DNA of 64,000 bases from Paraphysoderma sedebokerense (taxonomy: Eukaryota > Blastocladiomycota > Physodermatomycetes > Physodermatales > Physodermataceae), in NCBI GenBank assembly GCA_025602915.1, contig JAHLJZ010000102.1:1-64000 (forward strand), read 5' to 3'. Shown here one piece after another: positions 13,388 through 25,815 of this stretch. The notes under the pieces are model-generated. The model ran no database searches. It was not told the origin of the DNA and saw nothing but the letters and a program-made list of their open reading frames with translations. The position numbers were made by a program, and so were the translations under genes. Each line of letters opens with the position of its first letter. The stretch's first letter is position 1.

Positions 13388-16300
13388 ATGTATTTATTTC
13401 TTCCGCTTCTCTGTTTCGCTTTATTTGCCATCCTCGGCGAGGCCCAGGTTTATCCTACTATGGAGCAGTTCAAGAATCCGTGGTTCTTGTCTGATAATGT
13501 CCAAATTGGGATACAGAACGATACCAACATCATCGATACATTTTCGGTAGCTAACAATGTTTACATTCTCACTGGGAAGAAATTTTCGCGGTCACTTAGT
13601 ATCTGTAGATATTCTCGAATTGTGAAGACCTTGCGTAGAGTTCATGTGAATATCACTGATAGCGAGTTTCCAGGGTTTGACCCATTCAGGTGACAAGTTT
13701 TTGCCTAGTTTATTCATATCAACCGATGTGAACCATATTTGATTTTACAGGCTTCATTCGGATGTTGCATTTACAGTCGACTCAGCAACAGGTGATGCAC
13801 ACATAGTGTACACGTTTGCCGACAAGATTGGGATTCAAACGTATTCGGCCATATCCACAAAGTTCCAAACGAGCGATGTGAATTTGAACAGCTCGTCGGA
13901 GTACTTATATACTCTGCCTTCTTCCAGAAGTAGTGTCAATCCGTAAGTATATATAATGTAGCAAAATCGACTTTTGTGGAGTAATTATTAATAACGACAA
14001 AAACTAAAAGGAAACTGGTCTGCTCGCTCACTGACGGTTCATTACTCGTCGGTCTGTATCAACACAATACCGATAATGTCACCGCTTTGCACGCTTGGTA
14101 TACCGCAGAATTTCGGGGGCCTCCGTTCAACGCCCCATTGAACAGTTATTATGCAAGTGAGAGGGCTTATTCAATCTCGGTTTCATCAGACAAATTTCGG
14201 GTGCAAAACGCAACGCACGTCTTCTATCTCCGTGCGTCGATGGGTGGATTAGTTATGGAAAATATACAAGAAGTTAGTGCCGCAAAAAATAATCTGATTT
14301 TGCATTATTCGGCAAACGTGAAAGACACATCTGATAACTCGACCTATTATTTGTATCAAAAACCGATCGGGTGGAATGAAGCTTGGGGGGAAACCAGATC
14401 AGTGGTTCTTCACCATCTTGATGCAAACGATTCATTCGTCAGAAACATTGTGCTGGTACCATTCGTACCCGGCATCGTCCCCTATTTCTTCATGGACTTA
14501 CAAATCTCTTCTGATGCAGTCTACTGCATATTTGTCTCTATCCAGCCGTTGATTTTTTCACGTTTTTTACACCAGGAAAGACGGTTTGGGGGAAGCGAAA
14601 TAGTTCTGATTAAGATCAACATGACTGATTTCAACTATGTTGCTCATGCTGGTGTTTCTTCCATAGGAGATGATAATGGGTACCGATTGAATTTAGATTC
14701 AGATGGCTCAGTGTTCATCATCGGAACAACAAATGCTGACATTGCAAGCCCATGGGACGAAGGATACATAGCACAAAATCTGACGACGGTTTTTGTTTCG
14801 CGCTTTCAAAGTTTTGGAATCTTGGACTTCATAACGCCAAAGTCACTGAGCAACGCCTCTGGATATAGAATTCAAGAAGCAAAGTCCTTCGACGTAGTTT
14901 TGTCGCAGGACATAACACGTTTCAGTAATAATCCGACGGTATATCTGCAAAGAAAAGGGAGCGCTTGGGTAACACTTCAGCCGCTGCTTATAAACGGGAC
15001 GACTCTTCGTATCACCGCTCCTGAGGATGGAGGGATTGGTGTGTTGTTTTTTGCAGTCTCAGTTGAGGAATATATGTTAATGGGTAGTTTTGTCCAGGAT
15101 TGGAGCTAGTGATATCGATGCCATTTGCGCATCTCCCACTTTTGATTGATTATAGTTTATCGTACGATCCTCCCTACATAGAATCCGTTACACCTTTGAA
15201 TGGTCCTACAAGTAAGTTTCACATAATTATTAATATGTCATAGGCCAAAATTAATTGGGTGGTTTGCAAGGCGGGAACACGCAGCTGCAATTTAGATGTC
15301 TCAATATGGGATCTTATCTGAACTTCAACGATGCCGAAATCAAAATCGGGGGAAAATTGTGTACCTCTCAAATCAATGTAGGGGAATATTTTACTTGCTT
15401 GGCACCACCAGGGGTTGGTGTCGGCAAGCCGATAGTTGTTGGCTTATTAGGGAATGAGGGGAAAGCAAATGTAACTTTTTCTTATGATCCCCCTAAAGTT
15501 GACTCGATTCAACCCAATTTCGCTCTAGCCAAAGGAGATTCCGCGATATCAATAGACGGTAGAAATTTTGGCTCAGGATTAGATTCCGCTGTTTATGTGA
15601 CGATAGGTGGTCGAAATTGCTCCCTTCTGTCAGTCACGCATAACAAGATCACTTGTTCGGTTCCTTCTGGCGTTGGGCGGTTTCTGGATGTCTTCGTCTC
15701 TGTCGGTGGGCAGAACGTCACGGCAACGGCCGTATTCTATTATCTTCCACCTGAAATTACGACAATTTATCCAACAGCTTCGAAAGACTCAAGTGGCGTC
15801 GTAGTGATTCGCGGTCAAAACTTCGGCAACGATTCTTCCCAGCTAAATGTCCTGTTTATATCATCCAATGCGACCTCATATCAACCTTGCGCAAGTGTTA
15901 GATTGGTGGGGGAAGATTTCTCAGATATTCTGAATTGGTGCGTGCTACCTTTGTTTAGATTTTATGGTGTAATTTCACTGATTTACAACATTTTGTTAGC
16001 ACTCTTGATGGATCGCTCCCAGAGCCCGCCATTTATGATGTCCGTGTTTCTGTAAAAATTGGTGGGCAGACGTCTTCAACGACGAATTTATTCGAGACCG
16101 GATCCCAAAAAGAGCCGCCAGTGGCAATTCCCCAAAATTACACCTTACTCGAAGATTCTCGACTCACATTCCGTTTAGATGGAATTGCTTCCAACGTTAA
16201 TGACACCCTGCAGTTCTACATCACTGGTCTTCCGATCAATGGTAAACTTTACAAGAACGATACAGATCCGACTCCCTATGCTTTGGACGTAATTTTCGGT

Positions 16301-19300
16301 ACAATTTTGGTGCCGAGCAATTCATCGGAGTTGTTCTACATCCCAAATCTGGATTTCAATGGCACCGATAGAGTTCATTTCCAAGGTATGTCAGTCTGTC
16401 AATCAATATTGAATTTCCGACTCAAAGATCCCTGACTAACAACTATTTTAGCGTGCGATACCTCCTTCTGCGGTTTGTACAGACCCTCCATAATTTAGCA
16501 GAATCTTTACTGAACTTTTGATGTAGGCCCAGCCTCCGAAGTTGTATTCGATGTTCTGCCCTTCAACGATCCCCCGATTGTCTGGAATCATTCGTTCACA
16601 TTTGATGAAGACTCGATGATACAGATAGCGTTGAACTATTCCGACGTGGATAACGCAGCCCCGGATATGAAATTAATTGTTACGTCTTTGCCCTCTGGAA
16701 CGCTTTTCGACGGGTCTTGGCAGATTGCGTCTGTTCCGTACATGCTCAGCAACAATACTGTGAATTACGTGCCTCCTCTCAATCGTCATGGAGCCCTGCC
16801 TTTCTATTACTACTCCAATTTCACTTATATAGCATATGACGGAGTCATTTACTCTACAGTGCCAGGGACAGTGGGGCTTAATGTTCGACCAGTCGAAGAC
16901 TTGCCTATTGCGACGAATGTATCAGTAGACATGGATCGAAATCCGAATCTGCTGATCAATTTAGAATGCGATGATATTGATACCGCGGCATGGAGCCTCC
17001 TTGTTAAAATTATCAAATTCCCGGGTATCGGTACCCTGCATGTTCATGACAGCTCTACCAATGGACCTGGTAATCCGATATCGGGACTCATCGACGATGA
17101 GAAGCGACGCGTTTGGTTTATACCTCCGAGAGAGTTTATCGGGCGAACAGAATTTCAGTACGAATGCTTAGGTGAGTTTCTTTTGTTCCGGGTTCCTCAA
17201 TAGTATGGCTAATAAAAGTGATATATATATGTACTCACTTTTTTATTACAATTAGATAATACCGGAGCAACATCAAATACCGCGACTGCCGCGATATCCG
17301 TCAACCCAATAGTCGATTGCGTGGAAGAAATAGTTTTCTCGTCGGAATTCGTGAGTGGTGTCATGAATCTTTATCCAATTGATTTATCCAATCGACAGGC
17401 TAACTCAGAGAGGTAGGATTAAAATTACTTTATCACCGAAAAAAGCTTAGCCACTGATGATACTGACATTTGATATGCCGAATCAAACAGAATCAATTTC
17501 AAGATTGTGAAGTATCCCCCAAAAGGAATTTTTTTACTGGGCAATGGAACTCTCATCAACGAAGGAGAGGCCATCGCCTCCAATCGTATATGGTTCACCT
17601 CAAACAATACAGGCGGAGCGTAAGTCCTTGTGTTGTATCCATTATCGCAGCCGTTGAATCCTTGCCCTGATTCAATTATTTTCTAGTGATCCATACGGAA
17701 ATTTTACGTACATCGCCATCGGTCCTTCTAATACATCGTCAGTTGCTTGTACTACGCGATTCAAAGCTGTCTGTTCTCAGTCGTACCTCAACGTGTTTAA
17801 TAACAATAGCGGGAGAATTTGCGAACCTTGTGCCCCCGGCGCTGTCTGCAGGTAGATCTTCTGATTTTATCAACTGAAGTTTAGGAATTTATGCTAATTC
17901 GTTTCACAGTGTGAACGGTCTTTTTACACCATATGCTGATCGGGGATTCTGGAGAAGTTCCCATGATAACACTTACCTGCCCTGCTTTCCGGTATGGGTG
18001 ATTTTGTTGCAAGTTATTTTATTTGGTGTTTCATTGATGCAGCTCCCTTTCGCTATTTCTTAGGAATCCGCCTGTCCGGGAATGGCGAATCAAATATGTA
18101 GCACTGGAAGAACCGGCATCCGTAAGTTGTGACGCTGTTAACTTAATCTTGTCACTATTCACTGATAATCACGATTTGAAGGTTGTGCGACTTGCGAGAA
18201 TGGATTCTACAAGTTTCAGGAACAATGTATTCCCTGTACAACACAGCCCACTATACTTGTGTCTTTAATTGCTGTCGCCATCATTGTCGGCGGATTGCTA
18301 TTGGTAATCGCATCCGAAGTGTATTCCAACGGCCCGAGGTATGCTGATCATACTATTCGTTTCACCGAATGAATTGACCTAATATTGGGATCGATTAGTA
18401 TGGGACTGTTGAGCATCACGATCAATTTTATCCAAACAATTTTAATCATTCGCAATTTTCAGTTAAAATGGGTTGGCCCACCGAACTAGTTCAAGTTCTT
18501 GACTATCTGTCTTTTGTCAAACTGAACATCGACTTATCATCACCTGAGTGTCTCGTCGCGGATGAAGCCATTCTATTCAATTACAGCTTTAAAATGAAAT
18601 TGAGTCTTTTAGTACAGTTCATTTTACTCGTGGCCTTGGGATTATGTATGGCTATCTGGAAGGCTATATTAAAGCTTTCTGAAGTGGTACATCGTAGTCG
18701 ATCCAAATCAGATAATTCACGACAAGGAAGATTGATTTCTTTTATCAAAAATTTCAACATGCTATTGTCGATCGTGTTTATTTCTTTGGCACAAAATTCT
18801 CTGGCGTATGTTTACTGCTTTCAATAGGAAACGTCTGCTCAAAACTTATTCCAACTCCTGCTTTTATATAGGTTGTTTGATTGCTCTCTTGAGGTGGATC
18901 GAAATTATTATCTCGGTGAGTTTTTTATGCTCATTCAACTTGTCGAATTGCCCATCCCATCTAATCCACTTTCTATCAGATGCTGATTTGAGCTTAAAGT
19001 GCTTTGAGAAGTGGTGGTGGACGGATTTTCCGCTTGCAGTTGTTGCTGTAATGTAAGCACTATTTTTTCCACCAAAATTGTTTAGAAATTAGAATAGTGA
19101 TTCTGATATCCCGTTCTTTGTCAAGTGTCTACGTGATCGGAATACACTGTTGGTTTTTCATGCTGTATTTTTGCTCTCATCAGAACTATTACAAGAGTTC
19201 TGCTTGGATCAAGATGAAGTCATTTTCCCAACAGATTTTCAAATCGGATAAATTACCGCAATTCCAATATTTCGTTTTCATTCAATTCATTCAAAAACTT

Positions 19301-19773
19301 TTGCTCGATGTTGTCGATATGTTTTTTACACGGTAAATTCCACAATAAGCTCTCCTTTAATAATTCCTCGTCGGATGAATTAATCTAATCTTTATTTTTT
19401 ACGAAAATACATTAGATACGTAGTAGTACAAACCGTTTTAATGTCTTACATCTTAATCACCATGGTTCAAGTCTACTTTAAACATCGACCGTATACTTAC
19501 AATACACTCAACGCATTAGAGATGTTATCGTTGAGTATGTCTTTTTTGGTGGTATCATTGGGACAAGTATTCAGATCGGAAGCATTAAAAAATGACACCC
19601 AACGATTCGGGATAACGTTACTTGTGTTGTTTTTGATTTTTGGGTTTTTATTGGTGGCTTTGATGTGCGGGTTGTATGAGTTTCATCGAAAAGTGAGGGG
19701 TTGGGTGTCGGGGTTTAGGAAACCTAGGATTGGGGGTTCTCAGAAAATGGTTCAAACATTGGAAATAATGTGA
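13388..19773 (+). CDS. array copy A: large IPT/TIG plus cadherin-like membrane protein
   Basis: Receptor-like type of protein, function unknown. ATG at 13388 is chosen because it opens a signal peptide (MYLFLPLLCFALFAILGEA, then QVYPT). Exons whose phases close: 13388-13689, 13751-13942, 14011-15042, 15156-15211, 15271-15937, 16000-16385, 16527-17171, 17256-17412, 17491-17619, 17688-~17851 and further small exons. Order: ~500-residue N-terminal domain; IPT/TIG repeats (SYDPPKVDSIQPNFA, YVTIGGRNCSLLSVTHNKITC); cadherin-like repeats (LLEDSRLTFRLDG, DTLQFYITGLPINGKLY, ALNYSDVDNAA); Cys-rich stalk (CEPCAPGAVC, CATCENGFYKFQEQCIPC); then about seven to eight membrane helices and a basic tail. N-glycosylation sequons abound. 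At 18463-18474 it has 5 extra bp relative to B and D, which shifts the frame after RNFQL; downstream exons remain well conserved. So either truncated or recently damaged. Confidence 0.72.
16902..17219 (+). repeat. A/B identity tract (gene conversion)
   Basis: About 318 bp identical by eye to copy B near 23580-23897 (offset 6,678), including 48 bp of intron after the donor at 17172. Sequence on both sides differs between A and B. Identity across an intron edge argues for conversion rather than selection. Confidence 0.7.
17038..19712 (+). repeat. block Y, first copy (3' half of copy A)
   Basis: Matches 29732-32406 at a constant offset of 12,694 bp, introns included; no difference was seen by eye. 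It ends in the last exon, where copy C diverges (KPRIGG in A against KTRIGG in C). Confidence 0.75.
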
Positions 19774-22700
19774 CCGTGATAAGTGCTTTTTAAAATTGAT
19801 TTTTGTAGCAGAAATTGAAACCATTGTATCTGTATCTTGTAAACTTGAATACTAACTCCTGCTGTGTTTTGGTCTTGGCCTGGCCCAAGAAGGCCATCGA
19901 ACCGTCAAATAATTTTGATTGATTACAGCTTCGACTTTCGCGTAATGACCAATACGTTAATTAGTAGAATATTTTCTTCTCATTTCTTCGACTTCAGCAA
20001 GAGTTAATGATAATTTCCATTATATGACGATGGTTGTCGTAGTTTCGCTACTCTGCATGGTCTTATGCGCGTCTCTCTGTGCAGCTCAGGTTTATCCAAC
20101 CATGAGACAGTCAGGGAATCCATGGTTCCTAACTGATAATGTCCAAATTGAAGTACAGAATGATACCAATGTCATAGATACGCATTCGATAAATGATGAA
20201 TTATACGTTCTCACTGGAAATACTTCTTTGCGTTCACTAAGTATTTACCAGTATGCTCGGACTGCAAAAACGCTGCGCAGAGTGCATCTAGATATCAATG
20301 AGGCAGGATTCCCCGGCTTTGACCCATACAGGTATTAGCAAGGCTCTAAATGCTTTCGATGCTTGTAATTATTGAGCTATGTCGGCTGAGTTTATCCTCT
20401 GACTTTATAGGAACAACTCAGATGTGGCACTTGCAATTGACCCGACAACGGGTGACGCTCATGTCGTTTATACGTTTGCCGACAAAATTGGAATTCAAAC
20501 ATATTCCACCGTTATTTCAAAGTTCCAAGCAACCGACGTTAGTTTGAATATATCATCAGAGTATATTCATTATTTACCATCTTCAAGGACAGGTGTTAAC
20601 CCGTGAGTAGATTGGCCATGCTAGTTCCTTGGTCTCTGGGAACAGAAGAGATTATTCTGACTAATAGACAATATAGGAAAATCGTTTGTTCGCTCAATAA
20701 CGGCTCTTTACTTGTCGGTTTATATCAGCATAATACCGATGACCTCACTGACTTACACGCTTGGTACACCGCGCAATTTCAAGGACCTCCTTTCAGCGCC
20801 CCGATTAATTCGTATTACTCGACTGAAAGAGCATATTCAATAACAATTTCATCAGACGTCTTTCGTGTACAGAACGCAACCCACGTATTTTACTTGAGGC
20901 AATCACAAGACAGCTTGGTCATGGAAAATATGAGAAAAGTCGGCAATGCAGAAAACAATTTGATATCGCGCTTTTCAGTAACTGCTCAAGACGTTTCGGA
21001 TAACTCGGAATATTACATGTATCAAGAGCCGGTCGGATTCAGCGAAGCTTGGGGAGAAACGAGATCAGTAGTTCTTCACCATCTAGATGCGAACGATTCT
21101 TTCGTGGGAAAGACAGTGCTTGTCCCTTATGTTCCTAGCACCGTTCCGTACTTTTATATGGATTTAAAGATTACGGCTCAAGCAGTGTACTGCATTTTTG
21201 TTTCTATACAGCCATTAATTTTTTCGAATTTGTTGCACCTTGAGAGACGATACGGGGGAAGAGAGATAGTATTAATTAAAATCAACAAAACTGACCTCAG
21301 TTATATTGCACATACTGGCGTATCTACAATAGGGGACGATAGCGGTTTTAGGTTTTATGTCGAAGAGGACGGTTCAGTCTTTATTTTAGGAACCACGAAT
21401 GCCGATATGGCACATCCATCGGACACGCAGTACCTGCGATTTACTTCGACAACTGTTTTTGTATCGCGCTTCCAGAGTCTCGAAATATCATCTTTTATAA
21501 CGCCAACCTCCCTCAGCAATGCCTCAGGATATAGAATCCAAGAAAACAAAGACTTCAGTGTTGTTTTAACTCAGGATATAACTCGCCTTACAGCGGATTG
21601 GTTCTTTGTATGTCTTCAACGTGCCGAATCCAATTGGGTTTCAGTGCCATCACATTCTAATAGCTCTAATTCTATCGTTGTCACTGCACCTCATGGTGGG
21701 GGGAATGGTGTGTTTTCTCTTCGATGTCATTCCCCTGGAGGCAATCACTCATAGATGTTTGTTCAGGTTTGATGCTTGTGATTTCGTTTTACCCCTACGC
21801 ACACCATCCACTTTTGCTTGATTATAGCTTATCGTACGATCTTCCTTACATAGAATCTGTGACACCTTTGAAAGGTCCAACAAGTTAGTATTCTAATTAT
21901 TATGTGACTCCGTCATATCCAAATTGACCGCGCAATTTCTCAGGCGGAGGCACACAATTACGATTCAAATGTCTCAATACAGCGAATTTTGAAGAGTTCC
22001 CGCTTCTTGTGATAACCATCGGTGGTAGAAATTGCACTTACCCTATCTTTGCAGAAGATCACTTTACTTGCCTAACACCATCAGGGATCGGTACCAACAA
22101 GCGAATAGTTATAAGCTTTTTAGGGAATGAGGGAACAGCTGGTTTTACCTTCTCGTATGATCCTCCCAGAATTGACACAGCTCAACCAAATTTTACTCTA
22201 CCCAAAGCGGGTTCCGAAATATCTATAGTCGGAAAAAATTTTGGCAATGGATTTGATCCCACGGTTTACGTGACAATCGGCGGCCGAAATTGCTCTCTAC
22301 TGTCTGTCTCTCACACCAGGATAACTTGTCTTGTTCCTTCTGGTGTAGGGGCCTTGCTGGATATCTGCGTTTTTGTCGGTGGACAAAATGCTACATTGGC
22401 AGCAGCGTTTTCTTATCTTCCGCCTGAAGTAACCTCGATTTATCCGACCGCTTCAAGCGACTCAACAGATGTCGTTATTATTCGAGGCAGCAATTATGGA
22501 AATGAATCTTCAAAAATAGACGTGCTGTTCGTTTCATCCAATTCAACCACTTATCATCCTTGTTCAACAATCACTCTTATAGGAGAGCCTTTCACCAATA
22601 TCTTGAATTGGTAAGTGATAACTAAGTTCAAATTTGCAGAGTAGTATCTCACACTTGACTTATCTTTTAATGGCTGTTAAAGTACTCTTGATGGTCTTCT

Positions 22701-23689
22701 TCCCCAGCCAGACATTTATAATGTTCGCGTTTCCATCAAGTCCAGTGGACAAATCTCCACTGGGACTAACATATTCGAGAGCGGATCCCAAAAACAACCG
22801 CCCGTTGCGACATCTCAAAATTACACCTTATTTGAAGATTCTCAACTCAAATTCCGTTTAAATGGAAACACTTCCGACACCCTGCAGTTCTACATCACCG
22901 GCCTTCCAATCAATGGAAATCTCTGCAAGAACGATACAAATTTATCGGCATATAGTTTGGATGTAATTTTTGGTACCGCTTTGGTGCCTAGCAATTTAAC
23001 GGAATTGCTCTATATCCCAAACCTGGATTTCAATGGCACAGATAAAGTTCATTTTCAAGGTATGTTAGTCTATCAATTACTTTCAAATCAACATCTCAAA
23101 GGTCATTGCCTAACAACTATTGTAGTGTGCGATACCTCCTTCTGCGGTTTGTACAAAAGAACCCTCCATATTTTAGCAGAATCTTTACTGAACTTTTGAT
23201 GTAGGCCCGGTCGCAGAAGTCGTATTCAATGTCCTCCCCTTCAACGATCCCCCGATTGTCGGAAATCATTCGTTCACATTGGATGAAGACACTACATTAA
23301 AGATTGCATTGAACTATTCCGACGTCGATAACGCCGCCCGAGATATGAAATTAATTGTTACGTCGTTACCGTCTGGAACGCTATTCGACGGGTCCGTACA
23401 GATAACGACTGTTCCGTACCAGCTCACCGACACTACCGTGCATTACGTGCCTCCTCCAAATCGTCATGGAGTCCTGTCCTCCTATTACTACTCCAATTTC
23501 ACTTATGTCGCATATGACGGGGACAGTTATTCTACAATTCCAGGGACAGTGACACTTAATGTTCGACCAGTCGAAGACTTACCTATTGCGACGAATGTAT
23601 CAGTAGACATGGATCGAAATCCGAATCTGCTGATCAATTTAGAATGCGATGATATTGATACCGCGGCATGGAGCCTCCTTGTTAAAATT
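18537..23689 (+). repeat. block X, first copy (A 3' end, spacer, B front)
   Basis: About 5.15 kb covering the 3' end of A, the intergenic spacer and the first two thirds of B. It matches 24579-29731 at a constant offset of 6,042 bp. Coding, intron and spacer DNA all look identical, so the duplication is very young or maintained by conversion. Confidence 0.8.
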
Positions 23690-25815
23690 ATCAAATTCCC
23701 GGGTATCGGTACCCTGCATGTTCATGACAGCTCTACCAATGGACCTGGTAATCCGATATCGGGACTCATCGACGATGAGAAGCGACGCGTTTGGTTTATA
23801 CCTCCGAGAGAGTTTATCGGGCGAACAGAATTTCAGTACGAATGCTTAGGTGAGTTTCTTTTGTTCCGGGTTCCTCAATAGTATGGCTAATAAAAGTTAT
23901 GTATCAATGTACTCACCTTTGTATTATAATTAGATAACGCCAGAGCAACGTCAAATACCGCAACCGCCGCCATATCCGTCAACCCAGTAGTAGATTGCGT
24001 GGAAGAAATTGTGTTCTCTTCGGAATTCGTGAATGGTGTCGTAAATCTTTATCCGATTGATTTATCCAATCGACAAGCTAACTCCCTGAGGTATGATTAA
24101 AATTACTATATCGCTGAAAAAAGCTTGGCCACTGATGGTACTGACATTTGATATGCCAAACCAAATAGAATCAATTTCAAGATTGTGAAATATCCCCCAA
24201 GAGGAATTTTCTTAAAGGGTGACGGAACCGTAATTAACGAAGGCGACGTCATTGCCAGTGCCACCAATCGTATATGGTTCGCCTCAAACAATACAGGTGG
24301 AGGGTAAGTCCTTGGGCTTGTTTCGTAAATACTAAATTCTTGTCCTGACCCATTGTTCTCAAGTGACCCATACGGATGTATGCTGATCATACTATTCGCT
24401 TCACCGAATGAACTGATCCAACCGGAACATCTTGGGCTTGAGTAGTATGGGTCTGCTAAGTATCACTATCAATTCTATCCAAACAATTCTAATCATTCGC
24501 AATTTTCAGTTGAGTTGGCCCACCGAAATAGTACAAGTTCTTGACTACCTGTCTTTTGTCAAACTGAACATCGACTATTCATCACCTGAGTGTCTCGTCG
24601 CGGATGAAGCCATTCTATTCAATTACAGCTTTAAAATGAAATTGAGTCTTTTAGTACAGTTCATTTTACTCGTGGCCTTGGGATTATGTATGGCTATCTG
24701 GAAGGCTATATTAAAGCTTTCTGAAGTGGTACATCGTAGTCGATCCAAATCAGATAATTCACGACAAGGAAGATTGATTTCTTTTATCAAAAATTTCAAC
24801 ATGCTATTGTCGATCGTGTTTATTTCTTTGGCACAAAATTCTCTGGCGTATGTTTACTGCTTTCAATAGGAAACGTCTGCTCAAAACTTATTCCAACTCC
24901 TGCTTTTATATAGGTTGTTTGATTGCTCTCTTGAGGTGGATCGAAATTATTATCTCGGTGAGTTTTTTATGCTCATTCAACTTGTCGAATTGCCCATCCC
25001 ATCTAATCCACTTTCTATCAGATGCTGATTTGAGCTTAAAGTGCTTTGAGAAGTGGTGGTGGACGGATTTTCCGCTTGCAGTTGTTGCTGTAATGTAAGC
25101 ACTATTTTTTCCACCAAAATTGTTTAGAAATTAGAATAGTGATTCTGATATCCCGTTCTTTGTCAAGTGTCTACGTGATCGGAATACACTGTTGGTTTTT
25201 CATGCTGTATTTTTGCTCTCATCAGAACTATTACAAGAGTTCTGCTTGGATCAAGATGAAGTCATTTTCCCAACAGATTTTCAAATCGGATAAATTACCG
25301 CAATTCCAATATTTCGTTTTCATTCAATTCATTCAAAAACTTTTGCTCGATGTTGTCGATATGTTTTTTACACGGTAAATTCCACAATAAGCTCTCCTTT
25401 AATAATTCCTCGTCGGATGAATTAATCTAATCTTTATTTTTTACGAAAATACATTAGATACGTAGTAGTACAAACCGTTTTAATGTCTTACATCTTAATC
25501 ACCATGGTTCAAGTCTACTTTAAACATCGACCGTATACTTACAATACACTCAACGCATTAGAGATGTTATCGTTGAGTATGTCTTTTTTGGTGGTATCAT
25601 TGGGACAAGTATTCAGATCGGAAGCATTAAAAAATGACACCCAACGATTCGGGATAACGTTACTTGTGTTGTTTTTGATTTTTGGGTTTTTATTGGTGGC
25701 TTTGATGTGCGGGTTGTATGAGTTTCATCGAAAAGTGAGGGGTTGGGTGTCGGGGTTTAGGAAACCTAGGATTGGGGGTTCTCAGAAAATGGTTCAAACA
25801 TTGGAAATAATGTGA
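20024..25815 (+). CDS. array copy B: membrane protein lacking Cys-rich stalk and first TM
   Basis: Same family and exon order as copy A; signal peptide MTMVVVVSLLCMVLCASLCAAQ. Long third exon, IPT/TIG repeats (ITIGGRNCTYPI, YVTIGGRNCSLLSVSHTRITC) and cadherin-like repeats are open through 24303. Then about 640 bp present in A are missing: the exons coding for the Cys-rich stalk and the first membrane helix. What remains between 24304 and 24445 starts with GTAAGT and ends in TAG, and splicing it as one 142-nt hybrid intron joins GG to TATG in frame (NTGGG to MGLLSITIN). B has the normal SWPTEIVQVLDYL reading, without the 5-bp insertion of A and C. It may thus encode a shorter protein with altered topology. 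From 24579 on it equals the 3' end of A. Confidence 0.66.
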
